64,000 nt of DNA from Micropruina sp. (GCA_016716635.1 JADJVZ010000011.1:186001-250000), one strand, 5' to 3'. Counted from the first letter of the stretch, positions 25,620 through 33,338 are shown. Notes: generated by a model not told the origin, from the letters alone. Program-made: numbers and translations.

Positions 25620-26114
25620 ATGCTGCCTAAGCTCGCCGAGGGCCAGCGGGCGCCGCTGGCCGTCTATCGTCCGCTCGCTGCTGCGCGGTGGCTGCCCTTC
25701 GGCAGGTGGTCGATCGCCGCCTGGGGGGTGGCTATCGGCGTTGTGGTTGCGCTCGTGCTGTTGGTCGGCCGAGTCGTCCAGCACCCCACCATTGACGCCG
25801 TGGTGGACAACCAACTCTTGCTGTGGGTGTCCGGCGGAGTGGTGGTGGTTCTGCTGGTCGCCGCCGTCGGGCCCGGCCTGTTGGGTCGCCGCGAGGTTCG
25901 CGTGTACCGCGATCGCGTCGACGTGGTGGACGGCACGGAGGTCACGTCGGTGACGCGCGCCGACATCGTCAAGGTCAGCATGTACACCACCAAGGGAACA
26001 GGCCTTGAGGAAATCGAGTTGCGTTACCGCGACGGTTCCGAGGCCGTGATTTCCGGCTGGCTCCTGGGCGAACAGATCCGGGTGCTGGCGCGTCGCCTCG
26101 TCAACGGCACGTAA
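25620..26114 (+). CDS. Membrane protein with PH-like C-terminal domain
   Basis: 164 aa from ATG 25620, preceded by AAGGGG. Two membrane helices (about 28-51 and 66-86) and a C-terminal beta-rich part (REVRVYRDRVDVVDGTEVTSV) of the bacterial PH-domain kind. Function unknown. A strong hairpin lies 117 bp downstream. Confidence 0.7.
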   Translation: MLPKLAEGQRAPLAVYRPLAAARWLPFGRWSIAAWGVAIGVVVALVLLVGRVVQHPTIDAVVDNQLLLWVSGGVVVVLLVAAVGPGLLGRREVRVYRDRVDVVDGTEVTSVTRADIVKVSMYTTKGTGLEEIELRYRDGSEAVISGWLLGEQIRVLARRLVNGT

Positions 26115-26230
26115 GCCTCCGCGGGGCGCGTTGGCCTTGATCCGCGGTTCCGAGGTCGCTCGGCGTTCGCCTTCTTGGGTAAAACCCGTTGTCAGTGACC
26201 CTGTCGGACGCGCTGATCCCCGTCCGCCTG

Positions 26231-26252
26231 GCGGGGCGCGGGGGCGCCCCGC
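26231..26252. terminator. GC-rich hairpin, probable terminator
   Basis: GCGGGGCGC pairs with GCGCCCCGC around a GGGG loop, after the PH-like membrane protein gene and before the GntR promoter. No T tract. Confidence 0.55.
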
Positions 26253-26293
26253 GCACAAACGGGTGGGGAGCTTGACCAATCCCTGACTTCTGT

Positions 26294-26317
26294 GGTTCAT
26301 TACTCATGTAATGAACC
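26294..26317 (+). promoter_or_regulatory. GntR/YtrA operator
   Basis: Perfect 10-bp inverted repeat GGTTCATTAC / GTAATGAACC with a 4-nt centre. It ends 11 bp before the GntR start codon. TTGACC at 26272-26277 is a fair -35, which would place the -10 inside the palindrome. Expected site of autoregulation by the GntR protein. Confidence 0.82.
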
Positions 26318-26328
26318 AAGGAGGTGCG

Positions 26329-26700
26329 ATGGACGTCATCGGAGCCGAACGGCCGATCTTCGTCGAGCTGGCCGATCGCATCGCGGACGACATCCTCGGT
26401 GGGTTGCTTGAGGAGGACACCCAAGTGCCCTCCACCAACGAGCTCGCCGCCTTCTACCGGATCAACCCCGCCACCGCGGGCAAGGCTCTCAATCGGCTCG
26501 TCGATTCCGGCGTGCTAATCAAGCGGCGCGGCCTGGGCATGTTCGTCGCGCCCGGTGCGCAGCAATCCCTGCGCCAGGCCCGGCACGCCGCCTTCGCGGA
26601 CGAATACGTCCGCCCCCTGCTGGAGGAGGCCCGTCGTCTCGGGCTCACCGCCGACCAGGTCACCGATCTCATCCACCACTACCCCCAGGAGCAGAAATGA
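26329..26700 (+). CDS. GntR-family regulator, YtrA subfamily
   Basis: 123 aa. The winged helix-turn-helix (FVELADRIADDILGGLLEED, VPSTNELAAFYRINPATAGK) fills the N-terminal 75 residues; the short helical tail without a ligand domain marks the YtrA subfamily. ATG 26329 is preceded by AAGGAGG at 7 nt and is preferred over the ATG at 26311, which lies in the operator. First gene of an operon with an ABC ATPase (4-bp overlap) and permease, the usual partners. Confidence 0.92.
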   Translation: MDVIGAERPIFVELADRIADDILGGLLEEDTQVPSTNELAAFYRINPATAGKALNRLVDSGVLIKRRGLGMFVAPGAQQSLRQARHAAFADEYVRPLLEEARRLGLTADQVTDLIHHYPQEQK

Positions 26701-27635
26701 CCCACACCCACACCCTCCCGCCCCGAGCGGCCAACGCCGCCGGCATCCGCATCGAGGGTCTGAGCAAAACGTTCGGTGAGGTGCAAGCCCTCAACGACGT
26801 CAGCCTTGACCTTGCACCGGATCGGATCTACGGGCTCGTCGGCCCCAACGGCGCCGGTAAGACGACCCTCATGGCCTGCCTGTGCAACCACATCTTCAAG
26901 ACCGCCGGCGTGATCGCGATCGACGGGGCCAACCCGGCCGAGAATGCCGCGGTTTTGGGTCGGACGATCTTCATCCACGAAGACCAGGCCTACAACGATG
27001 CCTACACCATCGATCGGATCCTGGCTGCGATGCCTTCGTTCTACCCCACCTGGGACGCCGAGACGGCCCAGCGCCTCATCGAGCGGTTCCAGCTCCCCAT
27101 CAAGCGGCGGGCGCGGAAGCTGAGCCGCGGCCAGAAGTCAGCCTTCGCGGCGGTGCTCTCCCTCGCCGCTCGCGCTCCGTACACGCTGCTGGACGAGCCC
27201 TACCTGGGGCTCGACCCGACGGCCCGCGTGGTGCTGTATGAAGAGGTCCTCCGGGCCTACTCGGAGGTGCCCCGGATGATCCTCATGTCCACGCACCTCA
27301 TTGATGAAGCGGCCGATCTGATGGAGGAAGTCATTGTCCTCCACGCCGGACGCGTCGTCATGAAGGCCGACGTCGATGAGGCGCGGAGTAGCGCCTTCGT
27401 CGCCCGCGGGCTCGGCGAGGACGTCCGGCGCCTGGCCGGTTCCCGCGAGATCATCGCCGAACACGCCCTCGGCCGGATCATCTCGGCCACCATTCGTGGC
27501 CGGGCCACGCCGGAGGACGAGCGACTGGCCGCAGAAACGCGGGTCTCCCTCGAGCCCGCCAGCCTCCAGGATCTGGTGGCCGCCCTCGGCATCCACGACC
27601 TCACCGAAGCACTCAAGAACGGATCACAATCATGA
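26697..27635 (+). CDS. ABC transporter ATP-binding protein (YtrB-like)
   Basis: 312 aa. Walker A GPNGAGKTTLMACL, signature LSRGQKSAF, Walker B TLLDEPYLGLD and the switch His (STHLIDEA) are intact, so it should be active. The signature has LSRGQ instead of LSGGQ, common in this subfamily. It overlaps both neighbours by 4 bp. With the permease it forms an exporter of unknown substrate (antimicrobial or lipid stress inferred from the YtrA regulator). Confidence 0.92.
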   Translation: MTHTHTLPPRAANAAGIRIEGLSKTFGEVQALNDVSLDLAPDRIYGLVGPNGAGKTTLMACLCNHIFKTAGVIAIDGANPAENAAVLGRTIFIHEDQAYNDAYTIDRILAAMPSFYPTWDAETAQRLIERFQLPIKRRARKLSRGQKSAFAAVLSLAARAPYTLLDEPYLGLDPTARVVLYEEVLRAYSEVPRMILMSTHLIDEAADLMEEVIVLHAGRVVMKADVDEARSSAFVARGLGEDVRRLAGSREIIAEHALGRIISATIRGRATPEDERLAAETRVSLEPASLQDLVAALGIHDLTEALKNGSQS

Positions 27636-28348
27636 AGAACTCCTGGAAGTCCCTGCGCCTCTACGCCACCAGTCCGGCTTATGTCTTCGGGATCCCGGCG
27701 TTGATCTTGGCCATGATGGTCGGGGTCAGCATCATCATCGTCCTGATTTTCGGCATCGCGGTCGGGCTGCCCTTGCCCGAGACCACGTCCAACAGCATGC
27801 ACAACAACGTGGGTGCCCTCAGCGCCGTCCCGGGCTTCATGATGGCGGTCGGCATCATGGCGGTCACCCGAAACTTCGCCATGGCTTTGGCCTTTGGCAG
27901 CACGCGCCGCGACTTCTGGTTCGGGACGAGCCTGGGTTTCGTCCTCAGTTCGCTGGTGACGGCAGTCTCGGCGGTCGGCTTGTTGGGCGTCGAGAAGCTC
28001 ACGCACGGTTATGGCATTGGAGCCTGGGCGTTCGATGTCACCGTCCTGGGCAATGGCAACTACCTCGTGACGTTCGTGTCCTTGTTCGTGATGTCCTTGC
28101 TGTCGCTGTTCCTCGGGGCGTTCTTCGGGACGATCTATCGCGCCTTCGGCGCCGTGGCCACGACCATGGCGGCCATCGGATTCGGTCTGCTGGTGGTCGG
28201 TGGAATCGCGCTGGCCGTGTGGCAGCGGGTCTCGCTGTTCGCCTGGCTGGGGGACTGGGGCGTGTGGGCGGGCATCACGCTCGGGGCGGTGCTCACGCTC
28301 GTCGCGGCCACCGGATCCTTCGCCGCGAATCGCCTCGCGACCGTCTGA
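27632..28348 (+). CDS. ABC transporter permease
   Basis: 238 aa with six predicted membrane helices (first at about 15-45, last at 205-232) and no extracellular domain. It overlaps the ATPase stop by 4 bp. Family-level match only: ABC-2-like permease of GntR-YtrA operons. The gene ends 16 bp before the rnpB 5' end. Confidence 0.85.
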   Translation: MKNSWKSLRLYATSPAYVFGIPALILAMMVGVSIIIVLIFGIAVGLPLPETTSNSMHNNVGALSAVPGFMMAVGIMAVTRNFAMALAFGSTRRDFWFGTSLGFVLSSLVTAVSAVGLLGVEKLTHGYGIGAWAFDVTVLGNGNYLVTFVSLFVMSLLSLFLGAFFGTIYRAFGAVATTMAAIGFGLLVVGGIALAVWQRVSLFAWLGDWGVWAGITLGAVLTLVAATGSFAANRLATV

Positions 28349-28364
28349 GGCTAGACTCGACTTC

Positions 28365-28746
28365 GGACGAGTCGGCCGGGTGATCGCGGCAGCAATGTCG
28401 AGGAAAGTCCGGACTCCACAGGGCAGGGTGGTGGGTAACGCCCACCCGGGGTGACCCGCGGGAAAGTGCCACAGAGAACAGACCGCCTGGCAACAGGTAA
28501 GGGTGAAACGGCGGTGTAAGAGACCACCAGCATCCTGGGTGACCAGGATGGCTAGGCAAACCCCACCCGGAGCAAGACCAAGAAGGACTTCGGTCCGCGG
28601 ATGCCGTTTGAGCGTTGCTCGCGCGAGGCATCCGGGTAGGTCGCACGGCGCATGCGTCGAAGGCAGTCGGCAACGGCTGTCGCAGATGGATGATCACCGG
28701 CTCCGCTTGGAGCCACAGAATCCGGCTTACAGGCCGACTCGTCCCT
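28365..28746 (+). ncRNA. rnpB: RNase P RNA
   Basis: Catalytic RNA of RNase P. The ends pair (GGACGAGTCGGCC at 28365 with GGCCGACTCGTCC at 28732), forming P1. Conserved blocks are visible: GAGGAAAGTCCGGACTCC (CR-I), ACAGAGAACAGACCGCC, GGTAAGGGTGAAACGG, GGCAAACCCCACCCGGAGC, and AGATGGATGATCACC near the 3' end. Length and class A architecture fit actinobacteria. A 157-bp partial copy of positions 28375-28531 lies at 32551-32707. Confidence 0.97.
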
Positions 28747-29115
28747 AAAACTAGCTAAAGGATGTTTATCCCAACGACTTTGTGTACCGGCTCACACCGG
28801 CATAACGTGGTTCGGGATCCCGCCCAAGGCGCATCTACCCGGTAAGGGTGCGTCCTGCCCGTCGTCTGGTGAGGGTGGCCGCCCGTTCAAGCCGGGCCGG
28901 GTCCGGGGAACTCACTCCTCGACGGGAGGTGTCGGAGTTTCCACCTAAGCGGCGTTGTACGGCTCCGCAGAGCAGAAGCCACCACAACGCCGCCCGCAGC
29001 GGTTCGGCCTGAGAGCTTGGCTCGGCCTGAAGGGGTTTGGGGTCGTGATCCCAGCCCTGTCGTCCGCGCCGGCAAACCCCTTGTCCTTGGGCGATCTGTG
29101 TACTACATCACACAG
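28747..29115. other. Non-coding gap with hairpins after rnpB
   Basis: No supported gene in 369 bp. Two clear hairpins: GGCGTTGT/ACAACGCC (28951-28990) and AAGGGGTTTG/CAAACCCCTT (29029-29081). Just before the disrupted toxin gene, CTGTGT and ACACAG half-sites flank its probable promoter (about 29096-29115). This is the left part of the accessory segment. Confidence 0.6.
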
Positions 29116-29284
29116 GTGACGACCATCGAGCGCGCTGAGGAGTTCGCAGACTGGGAGTCGAAACTCAAGAAGAAGGACCTGCATGCGGCGGCTCGCGTCA
29201 CCGTGCGTGTCCAGCGACTGGCCATGGGCAACCTGAACCGCCCCGGTGTTTCCGGAGACTTGAAACCTTGGGAAGGTTGGAGTC

Positions 29285-29611
29285 ATGCCAGGGAACACGT
29301 CGAAGAGGTATCCGGATGAGCTGAGGGCTCGGGCGGTGAGGATGTATCACGAGTGTCGGCCTGATCAGGGCACGGACTGGGGTGCGATGCGGCATGTGGC
29401 GGGGCTGTTGGGGATTTCCACGGCAGAGACGCTGCGGAAGTGGGTGCGTCAGGATCAGATTGATCAGGGGACACGTCCGGGGGTGTCGAGTGAGGAGTCG
29501 GCTGAGCTGAAGCGGTTGAAGCGAGAGAATGCTGAACTCAGGCGGGCGAACGCGATTTTGAAGGCGGCGTCGGCTTTCTTCGCGGCCGAGCTCGACCGGC
29601 CAGGTCTGTGA
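29285..29611 (+). CDS. IS3 transposase OrfA
   Basis: 108 aa. Helix-turn-helix DNA-binding domain (RYPDELRARAVRMYHE, AETLRKWVRQDQID) followed by a leucine-zipper coiled coil (ELKRLKRENAELRRANAILK). In IS3 elements OrfA is made alone and as an OrfAB fusion by frameshifting near its end. OrfA appears intact. Confidence 0.93.
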   Translation: MPGNTSKRYPDELRARAVRMYHECRPDQGTDWGAMRHVAGLLGISTAETLRKWVRQDQIDQGTRPGVSSEESAELKRLKRENAELRRANAILKAASAFFAAELDRPGL

Positions 29612-29710
29612 TCGTGGATTTCATCCGCGAGCATGCCGACCACCAGGAGCCTGGTGGTTTGCGATGGGGTGTTGTGACGAAGTGGGAGGCACGACCAGCC
29701 GATCTGCGCT

Positions 29711-30568
29711 GTGCTGACTGAGCATGGTGTTCCGATCGCCCCATCGACGTATTACGAATGGGTAGACAAGCTGCCCACTGACCGACAGCTTCGCGATGAG
29801 GTGTTACTTGTCGAGGTCCGCCGCGTCTTCCACGCCAACCGAGGTGTGTATGGGCCGCGGAAGGTGTGGTTGCAGCTGAACCGGGAACAGATCCCGGTGG
29901 CCCGCTGCACCGTGGAACGCCTGATGCGCGCTGACGGGCTGGTGGGGGCCCGGCGTGGCAGCAAGAAACGCACCACCATCGCCGATCCGGCAGCGAAACG
30001 GCCCGAGGATTTGGTGGGTCGTGACTTCGAGCCGGTGGCCCCGAACCGGTTGTGGGTGGCTGACATCACCTACGTGTCGACGTGGGTCGGCTGGGTGTAT
30101 GTCGCGTTCGTGATCGACGCCTACGCCCGCCGGATCCTGGGCTGGCGGGTCGCCATGACGATGACCACCACCATGGTCCTCGACGCCTTAGAGCAGGCCA
30201 TCTGGACCCGGGAACGGGAAGGCCGTGACGACTTCACCGCCTTGGTGGCGCACACCGATAGAGGCTCGCAGTACACGTCGATTCGCTACACCGAACGGAT
30301 CGCCGAAGCGGGCATCACCCCTTCGGTGGGGAGTGTCGGCTCGTCGTACGACAATGCGCTCGCGGAGACGATCAATGGCCTCTACAAGGCTGAAGTGATC
30401 CGCCACGAAGGGCCTTGGCATGGGGTCGATCAGGTTGAACACGCCACCGCGACATGGGTCGACTGGTTCAACAACGTTCGCTTGTTCGAGTACTGCGGCG
30501 ACATCCCGCCCCTCGAGCTCGAGAACGCGTACTACGCTCACAAGCAGCCACAAACAGAGGCTGCTTAG
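29711..30568 (+). CDS. IS3 transposase OrfB (DDE integrase), 5' part in another frame
   Basis: 285 aa from ATG 29711. The DDE catalytic core is complete: Asp in WVADITYVSTWVGWVYVAF, Asp in HTDRGSQYTS, Glu in DNALAETINGLYKAE. The usual N-terminal OrfB segment (VIVDFIREHAD, GLRWGV) is readable at 29609-29676 but in a different frame; about 22 extra bases after it shift the frame and add a stop. So frameshifted OrfAB probably cannot form and the element may be inactive. Confidence 0.85.
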   Translation: MLTEHGVPIAPSTYYEWVDKLPTDRQLRDEVLLVEVRRVFHANRGVYGPRKVWLQLNREQIPVARCTVERLMRADGLVGARRGSKKRTTIADPAAKRPEDLVGRDFEPVAPNRLWVADITYVSTWVGWVYVAFVIDAYARRILGWRVAMTMTTTMVLDALEQAIWTREREGRDDFTALVAHTDRGSQYTSIRYTERIAEAGITPSVGSVGSSYDNALAETINGLYKAEVIRHEGPWHGVDQVEHATATWVDWFNNVRLFEYCGDIPPLELENAYYAHKQPQTEAA

Positions 30569-30799
30569 TCAAACAACGAAGCCTCCGGACACGCCGGGGC
30601 GGTTCAACCCTGGTGACGTCAAACCGGTCGGAGAGGGTGTGTCCGCGCTGCGGATCCCGTACGGGCCCGGCTATCGGGTCTACTACACCGCCGAGGGGGA
30701 TCTGTTGATCCTGCAGCTCACCGGAGGCTCGAAGGTCACGCAGCAGGACGACATCAACGAGGCTAAGCGCCTGGCCCGGGCCTGGCGAAGGGAGACGAG

Positions 30800-31104
30800 A
30801 TGAGCAAGACACAGGCGGTGAAGACCGCACCCTGGGATGCGGCAGACTTCCTCGACACCCCAGAGGCGATCGCCGCCTACCTTGACGCCGCCGTTGAGGA
30901 AGCACGCGACGACCCCGGCTATCTGTTGACTGCGCTCGACACAGTGGCTCGCGCGGGGAACTCAGCGAACTCGCACGAGAGATCGGCATCAGCCGGAAGG
31001 GTCTGTACAAGGCTCTCGGAGAGGACGGCAACCCGTCTTTCGCGACGGTCTGGTCGCTACTGAACAAGCTCGGGGTCCGCATGGAGTTCCACGCGGTCGC
31101 GTAA
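30800..31104 (+). pseudogene. HigA-type antitoxin with frameshift
   Basis: Starts MSKTQAVKTAPWDAADFLDT, typical of the probable addiction module antidote (HigA-like, about 100 aa). At about 30956 the frame changes in a run of four G; one extra G would restore LSELAREIGISRKGLYKAL, then GNPSFATVWSLLNKLG, to the stop at 31104. The helix-turn-helix lies after the shift. With the toxin split by the IS, loss of the antitoxin is tolerated. A read error is an alternative. Confidence 0.82.
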
Positions 31105-31177
31105 CTCGCGTTCCTCGGGTCGGGAGGATGAATCTCACTCCGCCGCTGTCGGGCAGCGGGACGCTCTTTCCCTGTCG

Positions 31178-31211
31178 CCCGGCGTCAGGGTCGTTGTGGA
31201 CGAGGAACTCG
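31178..31211 (+). repeat. 34-bp direct repeat of an antitoxin-gene segment
   Basis: Matches 31535-31568 with one mismatch (CCCGGCGTCAGGGTCGTTGT here, CACGG there). The second copy is inside the antitoxin gene starting at 31496 (PGVTVVVDEEL). This copy lies before the toxin start, so the region is likely a duplicated or rearranged antitoxin fragment. Confidence 0.8.
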
Positions 31212-31232
31212 GCGAACTGGGCTCTAGTTTGG

Positions 31233-31257
31233 CATGAGTATCGAGACTATACTCATG
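31233..31257 (+). promoter_or_regulatory. Palindromic operator before toxin-antitoxin pair
   Basis: Perfect 9-bp inverted repeat CATGAGTAT / ATACTCATG with a 7-nt centre, ending 2 bp before the toxin GTG at 31260. TATACT inside resembles a -10 box. Probable autoregulatory site of the ribbon-helix-helix antitoxin. Confidence 0.75.
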
Positions 31258-31259
31258 AC

Positions 31260-31499
31260 GTGGCGAAGCGGGTCAAGTTCATCAAAGCTGCCCGGCGTCA
31301 CTTGATCGGCAAGGGGCACGCATTGGCTGCGATGGCCGACGCGGGCCAACCTACGGTGATGGGCAACGGTGATCTGTTGTGGATTGGTCTTGATGACCGT
31401 GGCCTCTTGCTCGAAGTAATCGCCTTCGTGGATGGCCTCGACCCCGAGGTGGTCGTCGTGAAGCACGTCATGCCGTATGGATACAGGAGGAAGCCATGA
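31260..31499 (+). CDS. Small toxin-like protein of a TA pair
   Basis: 79 aa from GTG 31260. The fold pattern (KFIKAARRHLIGKGHALAAM, GDLLWIGLDDRGLLLEVIAF, VVVVKHVMPYGYR) resembles short RelE/BrnT-like toxin families seen in actinobacteria, with a conserved late His and YR. It overlaps the antitoxin start by 4 bp (ATGA), toxin first, as in higBA. The specific family is not certain, so toxicity is inference. Confidence 0.65.
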   Translation: MAKRVKFIKAARRHLIGKGHALAAMADAGQPTVMGNGDLLWIGLDDRGLLLEVIAFVDGLDPEVVVVKHVMPYGYRRKP

Positions 31500-31897
31500 G
31501 TGGACCTATTGACCCGGCCGACTACGTGTATGTACCCGGCGTCACGGTCGTTGTGGACGAGGAACTCGATCTCGACGCCGTTGTGGTGATCAACGCGGCG
31601 ACCGGGCGGCGCGTGACCGAAGCGGACGTCGAAGCGGAGGCGCGAGAACTCGACCGGATGCGAGGACTCATTCCCGGCGGCAAGTCATTGTCGGGCGATG
31701 GCTCGCATTCGCCCGCGCTGCGGGTCGTGGTCGGAGCGGAGACGGCCTTAGCAGTCCGCGAGCGCGCGGCTGCTGAGCACATGTCCGTGTCGAAGTACCT
31801 CCGCCGCCTCATCGAACGCGACGTCGCCAGTGAGGGCCACTGCCAAGCAGGAGACATCGACTGGCGTAGTGAGGTCAATCGGCGCGTTGTCTCCTGA
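31496..31897 (+). CDS. Ribbon-helix-helix antitoxin-like protein
   Basis: 133 aa. The C-terminal part has a ribbon-helix-helix: a strand (PALRVVVGAETALAVRER) and helix (AAAEHMSVSKYLRRLIERDV). The N-terminal half carries a VVIN-ATGRRV unit that probably contacts the toxin. A 34-bp piece of its gene is repeated at 31178. Coupled to the small toxin-like gene by a 4-bp overlap. Confidence 0.75.
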   Translation: MSGPIDPADYVYVPGVTVVVDEELDLDAVVVINAATGRRVTEADVEAEARELDRMRGLIPGGKSLSGDGSHSPALRVVVGAETALAVRERAAAEHMSVSKYLRRLIERDVASEGHCQAGDIDWRSEVNRRVVS

Positions 31898-32040
31898 CCT
31901 TGGGCGATACACCTTTTTCGGTCGGCTTCTGACGGACCTTTGATTTTGACCATCTCGTATGGGCAGAACCCTTTCTTCTGCAAGGCTGAATTGCAGCCCT
32001 TTAGTGGCACCTCATACTCCCTCCCAGGAAGCGACCCCCT

Positions 32041-32559
32041 ATGAAGAAGGCGATCTTCGCCCTTGCCGCCACAGTCTTGTTGGCTGGCTGTACCCCCGCA
32101 GCGTCCCCATCGCCCGCTTCCTCCGGCAGCACGACAGCCACGAGCGCGGCGGCGACGACCACATCGACGTCTGCGTCGGCAACGCCCAAACTCAAGGACG
32201 CGACCCAAATCGCGGGAGCCATCAAGCAGGCCTCGACGACCAACGTCGTGACGATCACGGAGGACAACGATCCGAATAGTCTTATCGGGCGGCCCAATGG
32301 GTATGCCTCCGCCGCAGTCTTTTACGACTCGGGCGTGACCTGCCCCAATCTTGGAACCTCATGTGGCGGAGCCGTCGAAGTATTCGCCAACGAGACTGAG
32401 GCGCAGGCCCGCGCGCAGTACATCCAAAACATCCTGAAGGGTTCGCCGGTCCTCGGGACGGAGTACGACACGGTCCATGGGGCCGCGTTACTGCGCGTGA
32501 CTGGGAAGGTGAAGCCGTCAGTGGCTGCCGCCTATGCTGCCGCCTTCACCGCCGGGTGA
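32041..32559 (+). CDS. Lipoprotein; 3' end lies in the rnpB fragment
   Basis: 172 aa. Lipoprotein signal MKKAIFALAATVLLAGCTPA, lipid Cys17, then a Ser/Thr/Ala linker and a globular part (ATQIAGAIKQASTTNVVTIT). No family recognised. The last three codons and the stop (GCC GGG TGA) lie in the 157-bp rnpB-like copy, so the present C-terminus may be created by that insertion and the original protein could have been longer. Confidence 0.75.
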   Translation: MKKAIFALAATVLLAGCTPAASPSPASSGSTTATSAAATTTSTSASATPKLKDATQIAGAIKQASTTNVVTITEDNDPNSLIGRPNGYASAAVFYDSGVTCPNLGTSCGGAVEVFANETEAQARAQYIQNILKGSPVLGTEYDTVHGAALLRVTGKVKPSVAAAYAAAFTAG

Positions 32560-32707
32560 TCGCGGCAGCAATGTCGAGGAAAGTCCGGACTCCACAGGGC
32601 AGGGTGGTGGGTAACGCCCACCCGGGGTGTCTCGCGGGAAAGTGCCACAGAGAACAGACCGCCTGGCAACAGGTAAGGGTGAAACGGCGGTACAAGAGAC
32701 CACCAGC
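32551..32707 (+). pseudogene. Partial duplicate of the rnpB 5' region (157 bp)
   Basis: Aligns without gaps to rnpB 28375-28531 with four substitutions (TGACCC to TGTCTC, GTGTAAG to GTACAAG). It has no 5' P1 strand and no 3' half, so it cannot fold as RNase P RNA. Identity stops abruptly at both sides, next to a lipoprotein gene end and a headless coding remnant. It could be an integration scar or a source of a truncated RNA. Confidence 0.95.
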
Positions 32708-32847
32708 CGGGGGCTGGCTGTGACCTTGTGGGAGATAGCCTCGCCGTCGCGGTGGAGGACCCCAAAGGGGTGACTGGTGGGACCCGGGTCACGACTCGGG
32801 ACGGAATCTTGATGACGACGTTCGTCACCAACATTCCCTCGGGCTGA
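32708..32847 (+). pseudogene. C-terminal coding remnant after the rnpB fragment
   Basis: Open frame without a start, reading GDSLAVAVEDPKGVTGGTR, then DGILMTTFVTNIPSG and a stop at 32845-32847. Composition and codon use look like a genuine protein tail. The expected 5' part is missing and replaced by the rnpB-like copy. Family not recognised. Confidence 0.5.
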
Positions 32848-32852
32848 AGGAA

Positions 32853-33338
32853 TTGGCTCCCCCTGGGTGCATCGCCGGTGCCTCGATGGTGACGGCCTGC
32901 ACTCCCGCGGGCACGACCCCGCCCAGCGCGACGGCCAGTCCGTCGCCCTCGCAGGTGGTGACCTGGGTGCCACCGACCGTCGGCGTTCCGCGTGACGTCA
33001 CGCAATCGGAGCTGCTGCTGGTAAAGGCCAAGACGGGCACGTTTCGAGGGAGCCCCGCCCCGTTCGCGGTCGATCTCAGTGGCGAACGGACGTTCATTGC
33101 GGGCGCGTACGTTGACAACGTTGGGCCCGGATTCTTCACTCCGCGGCCGTCCTACGGGATGGTCGTGACGGACGGACGCAAGCTCGCTGTCGTGAGTTGC
33201 CAGTGGGACGGCAGTGAGGCTCTTGGCGTTGACACGGGGCCCGCGGGACGGGCGGCTGTGCAATCGGCCATCGCCCGCTATGGCTCGGGCATGTGCCCGA
33301 ATCTGTGGATCCAACCCACCCCTAGGGCCTCCGCGTAG
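32853..33338 (+). CDS. Hypothetical secreted protein, start uncertain
   Basis: 161 aa from TTG 32853; ATG 32886 is another option. GASMVTACTPAGT near the N-terminus looks like a lipobox, but the preceding hydrophobic segment is short, so the 5' end may be damaged. The rest (TWVPPTVGVPRDVTQSELLL, FFTPRPSYGMVVTDGRK) is beta-rich with two Cys. No family recognised. Lies just past the rnpB fragment. Confidence 0.5.
   Translation: MAPPGCIAGASMVTACTPAGTTPPSATASPSPSQVVTWVPPTVGVPRDVTQSELLLVKAKTGTFRGSPAPFAVDLSGERTFIAGAYVDNVGPGFFTPRPSYGMVVTDGRKLAVVSCQWDGSEALGVDTGPAGRAAVQSAIARYGSGMCPNLWIQPTPRASA

Larger units (their letters stand above)
29234..30606 (+). mobile_element. IS3-family insertion sequence (1373 bp)
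   Basis: Ends are 28-bp imperfect inverted repeats beginning TGAACCGCCCCGG at 29234 and ending in the complement at 30606. A 3-bp direct repeat ACC (29231-29233 and 30607-30609) is the target duplication, as usual for IS3. It carries orfA and orfB. It interrupts the HigB-type toxin gene. The near-intact termini and perfect duplication indicate fairly recent insertion. Confidence 0.95.
29116..30803 (+). pseudogene. HigB/RelE-type toxin gene split by an IS element
   Basis: The N-terminal half (GTG 29116; TTIERAEEFADWESKLKKKD, ending RLAMGN) and the C-terminal half (from 30607; PGDVKPVGEGVSALRIPYG, GYRVYYTAEGDLLILQLTGG, ending RAWRRETR) belong to one PF05973-type toxin of about 100 aa. Removing the element and one ACC copy restores the frame exactly (MGN-PGDV). 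The stop overlaps the antitoxin ATG by 4 bp. The toxin is now inactive. Confidence 0.9.

Noticed and set aside
28375..32707. Interpreting the rnpB repeats as classical attL/attR of an integrative element
   Set aside because: No integrase gene in the interval, and the right-hand copy is not followed by the rnpB 3' half as site-specific integration would predict.
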